Positions 47,749 to 64,000 of a stretch of 64,000 nucleotides of DNA are shown piece by piece; position 1 is the stretch's first letter; each line of letters starts with the position of its first letter. The notes below the pieces were generated by a model. That model saw only the letters and a list, made by a program, of their open reading frames with translations. It had not been told where the DNA came from and searched no databases. The stretch lies in the NCBI GenBank assembly GCA_025449115.1, contig JAHLKC010000008.1, forward strand, positions 124,001 through 188,000, read 5' to 3'. The stretch comes from Chytridium lagenaria. Its lineage: Eukaryota; Chytridiomycota; Chytridiomycetes; Chytridiales; Chytridiaceae. The position numbers and the translations under genes were made by a program.

Positions 47749-48702
47749 CTACATAAAGTCGTCCTCAAAGGCATTAGCGCCACCGTTTTGGAGGTAATGT
47801 CTATTGGATTTCATGTTTTCGTCTTCCATTACATTTTTGTAGTTTTTCAGATCTTCCATCCGTTTTCGGTTTTGTGCGCGTTCCAGTTCTTCTTGCTTCT
47901 GTATACGGATTTTGCATAAGAGAACCGAAATGATGTGAAAGTGCGTAAGGGAGCATACATGCCATACCTTTCTCTTCTCATACTGTCTTTGCTCATACTT
48001 ATCCTCCCTCTTCCTTGCAACTCTCTCCGCCGCTAAATCCGGGTACGCCTCTGTTTTTGTCTTATTCAGCCTATTTACGATTTCGTTGACTTTTTTCTCG
48101 ACGTAGACTTTTTTGACGAGGTTGGGTTTGTGGAAAGTGACTTGACCTGTTTCCATTCCAGGTGTCTTCTTGAGGTTTGACCAGGGGGTGTAAATGACCG
48201 TGATGTTGTTTTTTTTGTTACCTGATGAGGCGTTAAGAAGGGAGGAAAGGGTGAGACGGGGTAAACCTTCTATACTGTTGGCTTTTTGTGAGTTGGCCAA
48301 TGTCTTGAAGAAGGTCTTCGGGGATATCGTCCCAAGACATGGAACGAGGGAGACGGAGGTAGACATGGGCAGAACTCATTTTGTCGACGTGGAACCTAGA
48401 AGGAGTTAATCGGGAGAAGGGGCGGGGGAAGGTAGGTACCACACGTCTTCGTCCCAACCATATTTGATGAGTTCTTCATCTGGAAAGGAAAGGGTGAGAT
48501 GGGTTGAATCTGAGGGAGCTCACTCTCAAACTTGTCCTTCCCCATATAAAGGACGACTGGGGGATCGACGACTGTATTATCGGACAAACGAGATGCGGTG
48601 TTAGTAAAGAAAACAGTTGGATAATGCAATGTTGGATAGAATAACTTCATATGGGGTAGATGATGGAGCGTCAACCTTACCTTGACTTTCAAAGAAGAGC
48701 AT
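47749..48702 (-). CDS. CCDC25: CCDC25 family protein (NFACT-R fold)
   Basis: Conserved small eukaryotic protein related to the NFACT-R RNA-binding domain. Exon 1 is only 22 bases (48681-48702, MLFFESQ). Short exons then give VVDPPVVLYMGKDKFE, NEELIKYGWDEDVW and FHVDKMSSAHVYLRLP, followed by DDIPEDLLQDIGQLTKANSI, VIYTPWSNLKKTPGMETG, VTFHKPNLVKKVYVEKKVNE and ILNRL-like VNRLNKTKTEAYPDLAAER. The Lys/Glu-rich coiled coil ends MEDENMKSNRHY and DDFM, with the stop at 47749-47751. This is a block-by-block match to the human protein. The A5 run opposite 48283-48287 is one base too long: four A's give the invariant QLTKANSIEG. Confidence 0.92.
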
Positions 48703-48908
48703 CTTGCGACCTCACAAGGCGACAAACCATCCACTTAGGCGTGTATCACCACCATCAAGGGGAAGTTTTGAAAAAAACCCAAGACTTTGCACCAGATTTT
48801 CCTCTAGCATAAAAGTTGACTGCTATTTATTACAAGATATAAGGTGTGAGATGTAAAATAAAAAAGGTGCGAAGTTTATTGAGTGATGAGGCTGTGATTG
48901 TCAAGTAA

Positions 48909-50796
48909 TCACTTTGCGTATTGAGAACGAATGAACTTTGGCGATAGTCGCAAGTTGAATGTTGGAGGTACCCTCGTAGATAGCACCAATCCTTGAGTCA
49001 CGGTAGTATTTTTCGACGGGGAACTCTGCAGAAAAATGTTAGCACACCAGTCCAAGAGACGGGAAATAAATGAAGAGAAAAGTTGTCGTACCCCTAGTGA
49101 AACCAACACCTCCGAGCCACTCAATGGCCTTAGATGACGCACGCTCGGCGACCTGGGACGCGTAAAGCTTGGCCATAGCAGCCTCCTTCACAAAGCTCTT
49201 GTCCTGCTCCTTTAAGCGGGCGGCGTTGTAGGTGAGGAGACGGGCAGCCTCAATCTCCATAGCAATTTGGGCGTATTGGAATTGCATACCCTATTTTTTC
49301 GTTTCAAGCATGAGATATTTAAAAGGGTTCGGTGTATCAAATCTTACCTGGAAGTCTCCAATGAGAGTTCCGAATTGCGAGCGCTGGAACATGTAGGGAA
49401 GAGTTTCGTCAAAGACACCCTGGGCAAGACCAAGCATCTGAGCAGCGATACCGATACGTCCTTCGTTCAAAATCTCGATGGCTTCATTGCTTTAGATAGC
49501 CTAACAAATTGTGTGATGCTTACCGTACTTGTAGCCCTTTCCGATTTCACCAAGAACGTTCTCGGCCGGAACCTTTAAACAAATATAAGTATCACAGAAG
49601 TGCACGAAATAATTTACCTTAATATCATCGAAAGAAAGACCACATGTGGAAGAAGCCCGAATGCCAAGCTGAAAATTAAATAGAAATACAACGCATAAGC
49701 ATTCAAAAGCTTCATGACCAAAGGAAGCGTCTGCGCAAATTGCTAATTACCTTGATCTCCTTCTTCGCAATCTTGACACCCATGTCCTTCTCAACAATAA
49801 AGCAAGTAATTCCCTTGTAGCCCTTTGAGGGATCAACGTTAGCGAAAACAAGGAAGATGTCCGCCTCATAGGAGTTGGTGATCCACATCTTCGAGCCGTT
49901 CAAGAGGTAGTAATCTCCCTTCTTCTCCGCCTTAGTCTGAAGAGCAAAAGCGTCACTTCCAGAAGCAGCTTCAGACAAGCAGAAACATCCAACAGTATCG
50001 GTCGAGAGCTTGGTGAGGTACTTCTCTTTTTGGGCGGGAGTGGCGTATTTGCGGAAAAGGGTGTTGACGAGAGTGTTCTGGACATCGCAGACAACACTGA
50101 CGGAGGGGTCAACCTTAGCAAGTTCTATAAAAATGCGAGTTTATAGATCAGCACTCCAGATTACATTTCGAAATAAATGACGCAAACCTTCGACGACGAC
50201 GATGGCGGCGGTGAAGCTGGTTCCAGCACCTATAAATGGTATATGAGATCATCATAGAAAAACTATAAAAAATGGCTATACCATTGTACTCGGGGTCGGT
50301 CTCAATACCCATCAACTTTAAAATGTCGAAGGCAAGTCAGAAGCATGAATTTAGTCGGCCAAAGCAGACAAAGTATACTCACACCCTGGTCAAAGAGTCC
50401 CTTCAACACATTTTTATCGAGCAACTCGTTCTCGTCCATCTCACGAACTTTAGGGCGAACGACCTCATTAGCGAACTTGGCGACTAAAAGGAACGTGTCA
50501 GCTAGAAAAACTCATGACCACCCATGCAAATAGAAAGAAAGCAGGTGCTGACCTGACTCCCTTAAAAGTTGCTCCTCATCGGTGAAAGTGTGAAGCGAAG
50601 GGAGGACATCAACGGGTAGCAGCCGATGCGGTAAAAGTACTGATCAATGAGGAAAGGTGTAAGAATAGAGTTTTGTCATGGTGCTGGTAAATGGATTGTA
50701 GAGAAGACTTCTGACGCACCGAGAAGCATTGATCCGGAAGGGAGAGACAGTAGCTCTGGGGATCAAACGGGAGGAGGCGCGAAGGAAGGATGCCAT
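48909..50796 (-). CDS. Mitochondrial short/branched-chain acyl-CoA dehydrogenase
   Basis: FAD enzyme oxidising 2-methyl-branched or short acyl-CoA in the mitochondrial matrix, passing electrons to ETF. It starts [15 protein letters not shown], an Arg/Ser-rich import presequence, at 50796. It then shows the acyl-CoA dehydrogenase blocks: [155 protein letters not shown] and [18 protein letters not shown] with the catalytic Glu. The ending is [11 protein letters not shown] (stop 48909-48911) if one A is removed from an AAA run near 48950. Several 50-80 base introns interrupt it. ACADSB is the closest human homologue by eye; SCAD is the alternative. Confidence 0.9.
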
Positions 50797-51064
50797 GATG
50801 ACGAACGAGTGTGATATAGAGGTAAGGAAAATAGACTCCTTTTTTCTTTTTTTTTTTATTCTTTTACAAACGATCGCTCGTCCAAAGGGATTGGGGCAGT
50901 TGGTTTGAGAACGGAAATCGGAGACAACCTCAATTCTCACCCCGTGACACGATATAAATATCGTCTCTTTCGTCATAGACAGTCTCATTTCAACGGCACT
51001 CCCCTCTTTATTACGCTTCGCTCTACAAAAAGTATGCAGGGCTCTACTTATACATCCACCATCA

Positions 51065-52412
51065 TCATTGCAAAAGATCTCTAAAGGGCTTCATGGGAAG
51101 GCGAAGTCCTGGTGCGAACGGTGCAGAGATGTTGATCGACTCTACAAGTTTTGATGCTAACGAGAAAGAGAAAAGAAAGGAACGTGAGTCAGTCCACTAC
51201 AACATCAAAGCAACATCTTATTTTTTTTAAAAAAAAGCAACCAAATAATTAAAAAGGAGATTCGCAAGAACCATACCATCAGTTTTTGCTGGCTTTGCAC
51301 CAACAATAGCTTTAACAAAAGCACGTAGGTTCTCTGCGAAGATCATATAAAGTCAATAGATGGCTACTTTTAAGCATAAAGCACAAACCCTGAATATTTT
51401 CGTCTGTCCAAGACGTTCTCGCGATTTCTAAAAGAATATGGTTAGTGGCCTCAGAGAAAGGATAATTCACCTAGGCTGATCGCGCTGTCAGTGTCGATTT
51501 CGAAAGCTTGAGTAGCGTTCAAATTTGCGATCATTTGAGCGATATCATCCGAAACCGTTCCTTTTTATATGTGTTAAAATAATTTACGAGAACAACAAAG
51601 AGGAGAAAAAAGTCATAAAGCAATTGCTATTATACCTCTTGCTGGACTAGGCATCAAGCCTTTAGGACCCAGAACCTTGGCAATTTTCACGACCTGCGGG
51701 AACATTTCCTTGGTGGCGAGACATCTATCAAAGGTGATTTGACCAGCAGCAACCTATGCCAAGTGTTTAAGATAAGCGATATGATAGGAAAGAAATGAAA
51801 GGCTTACCTGAGCAATCAGCTCCTCCCCTCCGACAATATGAGCACCAAGTCTCTTGGCTTCATCCGCCATCGGTCCCTTAATTGTCGGAAGACCATATAT
51901 ATCAGATTTCCATTTACTGTAGAACGAATATGCTCCTCATTCAAAATCGGACGTTCTCACCTTTGCGAAGACTAATATTGTCGACTGAATAGTACCTCCA
52001 GTCATCGGTTTAGGCAGTCTAATGTCGCCCTTCACAGGTTTTGTTCCCTCATCCTGCTTTTCGCAAATAATATGCGCCGACAACTCCCGATCTTCCCCAA
52101 GACAGTACAACTAAGTATACCAACGTTTTAATTGTCGTTCCAAACGACTTGGCTTTAAAAGGCCTAAACCATTCTCGCACATACTCGGAAAACACTCATG
52201 GCATCCTTAAAAGTAACATCCTCCTGATTTTGAAGCGCCATCATTCGTCTCTTCTCCTTCTTAAAAAGTTTTCTATCGTAGAATCGAACAGCCGCACACG
52301 GAGCAAATAGTCCAGTTTTACATATCTACGTTAAAGTAAGCCCTCTTGTATGCTATTCTTCGTAGATTACTGTAAGCTTCCCATGCACAGTTTGTCTGAT
52401 GAGGGCAAACAT
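51065..52412 (-). CDS. MRPL1: Mitochondrial ribosomal protein uL1m (MRPL1)
   Basis: Large-subunit protein of the mitochondrial ribosome L1 stalk. It starts MFALIRQTVHGKLT at 52412 (probable import signal), then FYDRKLFKKEKRRM, DVTFKDAMSVFRV, DIRLPKPMTGGT, ILVFAK, EAKRLGAHIVGGEELIAQ, VAAGQITFDRCLATKEMFPQ, VVKIAKVLGPKGLMPSPARG with the L1 signature, GTVSDDIAQMIANLNATQ, ENLRAFVKAIVGAKPAK, and the end PMKPFRDLLQ (stop 51065-51067). Seven or eight small introns are present. The gene is divergent from PEX6 with 41 bases between start codons and lies 268 bases upstream of the acyl-CoA dehydrogenase start. Confidence 0.9.
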
Positions 52413-52453
52413 TTTGAAGTTAAAAAAGCGAAGAAAAAAAACTCATACCAAAG
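52413..52453. promoter_or_regulatory. Compact bidirectional promoter between MRPL1 and PEX6
   Basis: Only 41 bases separate the two divergent ATG codons (52412 on minus, 52454 on plus). The sequence contains an A-rich tract (GAAGAAAAAAAACTCAT). Transcription of each gene must start within this gap or inside the other gene's 5' end. No TATA box is visible. Confidence 0.6.
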
Positions 52454-56302
<3,849 letters not shown>

Positions 56303-56336
56303 GCTACCATTGTAAAATAATAAAAACTTGCGAAAA

Positions 56337-57310
56337 ATGTGGGCTTCAAAGGCGTTACGCATAGTTGAGAGGGATCTGGTAGCAAAGACGAGCGTTGAGC
56401 TAATGGACTCACTGTGAATGAAATGTCGCCGCCATCTGTTTGGAAACATGGGGGGGTTTTACCACCATCATGGCATCTCCTTCTCTTCCCACCCCGCATT
56501 CCCGAATCAGAGCTTGCAGTCGACGGCTATGACAAGCTATTCGCACCTCCCCCGCCCTTTCTGAAGCGTCTCTGGGCAGGGGCCAAGTACACCTGGTATC
56601 CAAAGAATCCGTTAAAGATAGGCGAAGAAGTTCATCAGATTACGCAATTGGAATCAGCAGAGACCAAGCAAGCCAGCAAAGGCGAGATAGTGACAGTTTG
56701 GATGAAAAAAGATGTCTCGAATGTATGTGGACTATCGGTCGAGGAGCGACGGTGTCTTGTATATGTAAAGATGGACTATGAGATGATGGCGAAAGGACGC
56801 GTCCGAGGAAGATCTGGTTGGGATGAGATTGATGTTTGGAATATTGATGTTGACGTTTTTGAAGAGGTCAAGCATGCAGATTTCCATGAGACGAGGACGG
56901 TTTCCCCAACAATGGCGTTTAGGTATTCAGCACTCACATTCAACAGTCACAGGATTCATTATGACCGTAGTTACGCTCGCGATGTCGAGGGCTATGAAGG
57001 TATGATACTTGAACTATGAGTTGGTTTTTCTACTAATGTTAAACTTGAACAATTAGACTGCCTGGTTCACGGTCCTTTGACTTCATCTCTCTTGCTGGCT
57101 TTGGCGACTAAAAACATCCCACAAGGGCACCAAGCACTGGATTTTGAATATCGTGCCATCAAACCTATCTTTGTGAACTCTCCTATCAATCTGTATGGTC
57201 GGCAACCAACGCCGAACGCGAATGCAGATAATCCAACAATGGCCGTATGGGTGACGGATGAGTTCGGAGATGTCTGCATGAAGGGTACTTTAACTCTAAC
57301 CAGGACGTGA
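56337..57310 (+). CDS. HTD2-like mitochondrial 3-hydroxyacyl-thioester dehydratase
   Basis: Hot-dog fold dehydratase of mitochondrial type II fatty acid synthesis, or the related mesaconyl-CoA hydratase family. The likely start at 56337 gives MWASKALRIVERDLVAKTS, a plausible import signal. A one-base change near 56400 is then needed to reach MSPPSVWKHGGVLPPSWHLL; the first ATG in the main frame is 56423. Family blocks are LPPSWHLLLFPP, FLKRLWAGAKYTWYP, LKIGEEVHQITQLES, FRYSALTFNSHRIHYDRSYA with the hydratase His, then an intron at 57000-57056, then CLVHGPLTSSLLLALA and LDFEYRAIKPIFVNSPINLY. The stop is at 57308-57310. It begins 34 bases after the PEX6 stop and ends 14 bases before the CLC stop on the other strand. 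Confidence 0.87.
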
Positions 57311-57324
57311 CAAGCCTTAAAGCC

Positions 57325-60300
57325 TCATTGTCCTCCCCTGTTCACTTTATTTAAAACATGCCGTGAAGACCCCTTGAACAGACCAAGAAGTGACCGGGAC
57401 TCGCTCGTGCTGCTGCTCTCGCTCTGCCGCCGGGATAGATCCATGTCGCTGTCAATCTCCACGAGCGCCATTGCGTCACTCTCTGTGCTAGCCCGGCTTC
57501 GCCGCCGAATAGGGACGGCGTTGTTCTCGCTATGCTCACTTTCATGTAGCGCTGCCAGGAGGTCTTTTTTGGTAATAAACCCTCAAGCCGGCTATCGTCA
57601 AGAACCACGATGTACCGCGGCCCGAGCTTTTTAAACATATCCTGATTTACACATAAGAATAAGAAGTGACAATTAACTACTCTTACCATAACGAGTTCAA
57701 CTTGCACATTCGGATGTACAGAGAATGGTGACCTGTTTAAATATGACGAGAGAACTACTACACCATCCCGAAGATCTGGGTAGTGATCGAATTCATCACC
57801 TAATCTTGGATGTTTTTGAAGGTCTGGTTGAAAAGATATCTTGGTTTCATCTTGAATATATTCATTGCCCTTCACTAAGGCTGCTCAACCCAAAGAATAT
57901 TGTTTCGTCAGCGCAAAGCATAATGAAAGGAAAGTACCTAGTGCTTGTTTTATATCACCACGTGTGATGTATCCTATGAATATTCTCTCCGCCAGGTCAC
58001 TTACAACGGGGAAGCCTTTGTAGTCTGTCTCTGCAATGATTTGCTCTTGTAGTCCAGTTCATTAAATTAATGTTATTCTAGTTTAACTTACCAACTTCTC
58101 CAACTGTCATGCCTTCCACCCGTAGCATTAAAAGTTCCTCTACCGGAGTCATAGGCTACTAAGCATTAATTATAGCGAGCGACGATGGTTTACCTCAAAT
58201 GCAGGGCTCCCGACAATCATATCCTCAGTTCCATCCAAAAACGGTAACTGTTTCCGCTGAATTTGCACATCCGTCACTCCTCCCTTTCCAAATGTATCGC
58301 CAACGAGTTTCGCGACCATCAACGTGACCATACAGGGTATAATATAATTCAGGGTACCGGTAAGTTCAAACATAACAACTGTGAGCGAAACTTGAAAATA
58401 GGTTATCACTCAAAGGGTAGTGGATATCTACCTGTCAAACGGGTTACGCCTCCAAGTGCCCCGATGGCTCCGAGCAGAGCATACATTCCTGGAGTGACAC
58501 ACAGCTCGTCAGGGTGGCATTCTCCAAAAAACGCCCATTCAGGATGTTGCCTTCAATCAAGTTAACATGTGTGCTAAGTTAAAAAGCCATGATACTGCAT
58601 AGCTAAATACATACTCTTGCGATGCTTGCACCATAATTCCCACGATTCGACCAAAAAGAGCACCCCACACCATAGAGGGAATACTATACAGAATTGCTTC
58701 ATCAAATTTTGAACGCCAAAAATACTTTTAACTTACAAAATACCAGCAGGAACCTTTTTTTTTATAAAAAGAACTGAGTCAGGCAATTCGTCGGAAGGAA
58801 CAAAGCAAACCTTAATACTAATCGAAATAATTGTTAAACACAAACGGAATACTAACGCGGTCATCAACGAGAGAATTGTCCATCCTCTTAGACTTTTGCT
58901 ATGTAATATAAAATGAGTATGAAGTTAGGTCTCCGACGAAAGGAGGAGAAAATAAAGCTCCATTGTTTATCATGTGGGAAGTCAAAGTAGATACTAACTC
59001 GCAAAGCCATTAAAATCCGATTCTGAGCACTCCTTAAACAAGAAACTCCAACAGCTCCGAGCTGTCAACTCTAAAGAAGAGAGGGGTTGAGAAACCACGA
59101 ACAAAATTCAGCTAAACCTTGTAAACCCATTCAAGTAACAAATCACGGCTGTTCAGCAGCTATGACTGCAACTTCAAGAATTGGTTTATCTTGGTTGACA
59201 GCAGCTGCCGATAGTGCTGTGCATAATGGCTCATTTTGACAAAGAAAGCCCGTTAAACCCTACTATCCTTAACAAGCTATTTGATTAAATAGCTCACCCC
59301 AAATACGCCAAAAAGAAGGAAAAAGGGTGTCTCAAAAAATGCCAATTTCTTGAATATGAAACTTGGAAAAGTACACGCTTTCCTCGAAATGGATCGACGA
59401 ACTGCACAACGTTCAAGACGCTTACTATGTAGAGAAATCTTACCTGTAATGTCACACATGACACCAAGGCGCAAAAGAAACTTCGCAGCATAGTCTTTGC
59501 TGGAAAGAAGGAGCTCAACTCCTCCAGCGAGAACAGAACCCTCCAATTGGTGCTAAAACGAGGTGTAAGAATGGCTTTAAGTGTAACGGAAAAAGAAGTC
59601 TAAGAATACTTACAACCAAAGGCGACTGCAACTCCAGCAGCAGAGGCGGCTGTATAGGGAGAAAAGGACTTTTAAGATCCCTAATTGTACTAAAAGCCTA
59701 CCAGAAAGAATTTCTCGCTTATGGGCTATACAATATTAATAAAGTAACTCAATTTCTCCACGGACCAACCTTCATTATCGTGATATTTGAAAGAAACGCT
59801 GAAAGATATTTCCAACACAAGAGGCCAGGTGAATCATGGGGCCTTCCTTCCCAACTGCCAAACCAGAAGCAACTGTAAGCGGCTAAATAATGTTACTAGC
59901 TCCTTCTCTTGCAAAGCTTACAGGGCTGTGGCCTTGATAATCATGGTACGCAATCCAAGGAAACCTCGTATAATAAAACCTCCCAAGATTGTTTTCACTT
60001 CTGCCGTTCCAGAGCCAGCTGCGAACGGAGCCAAGTTGACAACAAGAACGGCAGCTGTGGCTGCGAGTAGGGTCTTTGTAAAAAAATTGTAAATGCTGCT
60101 AAGAAAAAACACGCAATCCCTTACTGAAAAGAAAACATAAAAAACCAATTAATGACGAAGACCCCGGGTACCCTAAAAAAGGAATAGCTCCAATCGATCC
60201 AGTGGTTGCAAGCTTCTTTTGCATAGAAAAACATAAAAAAAGTTTTGGCGTCAGCTTGTTTCCTATTTTAATAGAATTGCGACTTACCTTTATCGTAACC

Positions 60301-60722
60301 TGTGCAGCAGATGTTTTTACTAAGGTACCATTCGTTTTGCAGTAGCCTTCTCGGATATCTGTGAGCCATGCTGCCACAACTGCGATGCAGGATGCAAGAT
60401 ACCGATACCGATACCTGAACCAATTGGCAAATTAAAAAAAAAAAACGCATCAGCTTGTGAACGAATCCTGTGAGTTTCAAAGCAATAAAAACTAACCGAC
60501 AACGAGGATAAGGATCCAAGACTGTGATGCTTCATACAGGGTATATGCGTAGGCTTTCCATCCCCAGGTGTGACCTTTCATCAAACGAGTTTTTCGACTC
60601 TGTTCCTTCATGACATCCTTGACCCCAATCTATTCACAATAATGTCACATCAGTTACGGCTGGAGACAGTTCTCAGGCTTACCGATTGTCTCATAACCCT
60701 CATAGTCTCTCTTAATGGCCAT
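57325..60722 (-). CDS. CLC chloride channel/transporter (CLC-3/Gef1 type)
   Basis: Endomembrane anion/proton exchanger family. It starts [12 protein letters not shown] at 60722. After an intron comes [14 protein letters not shown] (one G too many as given), then [20 protein letters not shown]. The selectivity region reads [19 protein letters not shown], where the family usually has GSGIPE. The gating glutamate motif [16 protein letters not shown] is near 59840. Further blocks are [25 protein letters not shown] and [20 protein letters not shown]. Two CBS domains close the protein ([39 protein letters not shown] after a one-base change), then a Ser/Arg-rich tail to the stop at 57325-57327. More than ten small introns are present. 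Chloride rather than nitrate transport is inferred from Ser in GSG. Confidence 0.87.
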
Positions 60723-60820
60723 CAGAGATCGCAAGCTTTGGATGGATACAGTAAGACAATTTCAATTCACAGCAGTTCTCAGCAGATGAAGCATGATGTT
60801 TTTATTTCATTGTTTACTCT

Positions 60821-62199
<1,379 letters not shown>

Positions 62200-62777
62200 G
62201 GCGATTAGCTTTTGAGCAAGGAAGGCTTCAAGTCAGATATGGCCATGCCACTAAAATAGCAGCGACGACAGGTATGTCAACGGCGGCTCCTCCCTCGTCC
62301 CTACCATTTCCATTTTTGATTGATGAGGGTTTTTTCCAGAAAACAATTTCTTGAGACGTGGCTTCAAATCATTTGGTTTTGTCCGGCAACTTGCGGCATC
62401 ACGAGCAGCAAGCAGAAGAAGGAACCGCGGTCAAAGTCGGAAAGGTTTTACATCCAAGTTGAAGAGGCGAGACTGATATCATTCGGTTTAAAGAGCAGTT
62501 ACGGTGCCGCTGTGAGCGAACTACAAATTCAAACCCACTACTTACGAGAGCAAAAAAGACATTCTTAGTTGTGCACCCATTATTCCATTATCAAATCTCG
62601 CTGAGCTTTAGCAGTATTTCGAACGTTTGCATTCCAACAGGGTTTCATCTGTTTGATCCTGCAAAGGCTTTCCGGAGAGTTATCGGCTTCTACTTAAGCC
62701 CAAGTGTAAAGGGGGTTCTTATCTTCCAACATCTATTACAATCTTTACCGATCCATCTTGGCAAGACCCACGGCATT
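62200..62777. other. Divergent promoter region of HEM2 and the bZIP gene
   Basis: A 578-base gap between two divergent start codons. Open frames here (for example 62320-62568) show no domain. The bZIP frame is open upstream of its chosen ATG to about 62571 but lacks bias there, so a long 5' UTR is likelier than extra coding. No defined factor site was recognised. Confidence 0.4.
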
Positions 62778-63897
62778 ATGTCGCTCCCAAATTTTAATCA
62801 GATGAACCCGTTCTTTGGGTCTCTAGAAGACCTCCTCTCACCGGTCACTTTTGCATCAACACCTCCGGCCAATTCCCCTCCCGAACTCACCTTCGCCGAT
62901 TTGGAGAGCATTTTGAACAACTCCAACTCTCCTCCCTTTGGCATTACTACCGCCAGCGGCCCCGTCTTCCCTTTTCCCGAAACAGCCGACGACTTCAACT
63001 TTAACTTCGGATCTGAATCTCCGGATCCAACAGACTTTTTTGAGACTATCTTGTCCCGGCCTCTCCCGAATTCCCCACATTCGAACTCGCCGCATCCATC
63101 TCCTTCGATGACCGATTCGGCTTCGGAGCCTGAGGGGAGCAAAAAAGTAGTACCCGGGAAGAGGGGACGAAAGAAGAAGGAGCTGACATTAGAGCAGCAG
63201 GAAGAAAAAAGCAAAGAAAGGTACAGTCCTTCAACCACCCCGTAACCTACGTACTGTTTCAGATTACTTACACATGTATTTCTATAATAGGTTAATGAAG
63301 AATCGGGAGGCCGCTCAGCAAAGCCGTGACAAGAAGCGAAAATACATGGACGACCTTGAGTCCACCAACCTCACTCTTGCAAAAAGGCTTGTCACTTTAG
63401 AGACTCAGAACCAAACACTTCTTACACGGTTGGAAGAAATGGCAATGCAGATGACAGAGATGAGAGGTCTCATGCAAGGAAGTTCTAGAGGCATTGGCAG
63501 CGGCAGGGACGACCGCAAATTTATATCAAATCTTGCAGACTCGACAAATCAATCCAGCAAGTCATGGTCTGTCTACGTCATCACCTCACTCTTTTACCCA
63601 AACTTTGGTTCTTCTGCATCATCTGCTCCCAAAAAGTCTGGAGTTCCAGTTTCCACTGCGGCAAGAGATCTTTTACTTACTCCTGCAAAGAAACCTGCGC
63701 CAGATGCTTCATTTTCAACAATGCTCGCAGAAGCACGAAAGGATTCGCAGTGGATGAGAATTGGCCAACTCATTCCTCCATCCGCAAAGGCTGATCTGGT
63801 ACGGCCCTGGTGGCTTGTAGCTCATAAATCTTCGGTCTTCCCCAATCTTGGGCTTTTGCGCTCAAAGATGTATGGATTTGTTAATGGCAAAGAATGA
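62778..63897 (+). CDS. bZIP transcription factor with Hac1/HacA-like basic region
   Basis: Sequence-specific regulator. It starts MSLPNFNQMNPFFGSLEDLL at 62778 with an acidic/aromatic N-terminus (ADDFNFNFGSESPDPTDFFE) suited to activation. A nuclear-localisation-like KKVVPGKRGRKKKELTLEQQ precedes KSKER, where a GT-AG intron (63221-63290) interrupts the domain. The next exon gives LMKNREAAQQSRDKKRKYM and a Leu-heptad helix (LESTNLTLAKRLVTLETQNQ and TLLTRLEEMAMQM). The N-x2-AA-x-x-SR-x-KKR pattern is close to Hac1/HacA, the unfolded-protein-response factors, but it could equally be another CREB/ATF-like bZIP. The C-terminus is Ser/Lys-rich and ends at a TGA at 63895-63897. The Hac1 assignment is an inference from the basic region alone. 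Confidence 0.82.
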
Positions 63898-64000
63898 TTC
63901 ATGCCTTTTTTACGTGTATGTTTTTTTTTTTTCACGATATCATTCTTTTTTCGATGATCTTTCTGCCGACCCTTATTCGGTCAGCCTCCCCTTGTACATT
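63898..64000. other. Downstream sequence of the bZIP gene
   Basis: T-rich 3' flank with a T12 run at about 63920-63931, probably 3' UTR. Nothing else was recognised before the window ends. Confidence 0.4.

Noticed and set aside
56414..56425. Start of HTD2 at 56414
   Set aside because: The codon is GTG; the first in-frame ATG is 56423 and a presequence-like start at 56337 fits better after a one-base change.

Overview
The window looks like nuclear DNA of a flagellated (zoosporic, chytrid-like) fungus. Fungal markers are a Zn2Cys6 transcription factor with a fungal middle-homology region, a VanZ-like protein and a UPF0658-type Golgi membrane protein of the kinds found in fungi, and a DUF2433-type phosphoesterase. 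Flagellar or microtubule genes (an axonemal outer-arm beta-type dynein heavy chain, an EMAP-like protein, a kinesin) lie among them, and most non-flagellated fungi have lost such dyneins. Genes are separated by tens to about 2000 bases, carry many small GT-AG introns (about 40-100 nt) and use both strands. No tRNA, CRISPR array or intact mobile element was seen.

Layout. 0-6.2 kb (+): an unrecognised low-complexity protein, then an EMAP-like HELP/WD40 protein. 7.1-15.7 kb (-): a relic of the 3' end of the Zn2Cys6 factor, the factor itself, PARN deadenylase, a bHLH factor and a VanZ-like membrane protein. 15.9-18.4 kb (+): a protein with nine copies of a C-x-H...GSN...C-x-D-C motif that I cannot assign to a family. 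19.4-21.8 kb (+): UPF0658-type membrane protein. 23.8-42.5 kb (-): the 14 kb dynein heavy chain, a kinesin, and what reads as one gene joining an F-box, a propeller-like middle and two CUE domains. 43.5-47.4 kb (+): phosphoesterase-like region plus RRM plus Trp/Gly-rich tail. 47.7-52.4 kb (-): CCDC25, branched-chain acyl-CoA dehydrogenase, mitochondrial ribosomal protein L1. 52.5-57.3 kb (+): PEX6 and a mitochondrial HTD2-like dehydratase. 57.3-62.2 kb (-): CLC chloride transporter and HEM2. 62.8-63.9 kb (+): a bZIP factor with a Hac1/HacA-like basic region.

Functional themes are flagellar motility and microtubules; organelle metabolism (peroxisome import, mitochondrial fatty acid synthesis, branched-chain oxidation, mitochondrial translation, haem synthesis); and RNA or transcription control. 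Nothing suggests a single operon-like system.

Nearly every long gene is interrupted by one-base frame changes, often in or beside homopolymers and in strongly conserved domains. I read these mainly as consensus errors in the source assembly, so ORF boundaries should not be taken literally. Coordinates given for genes are spans; exon limits are stated only where I could read them.
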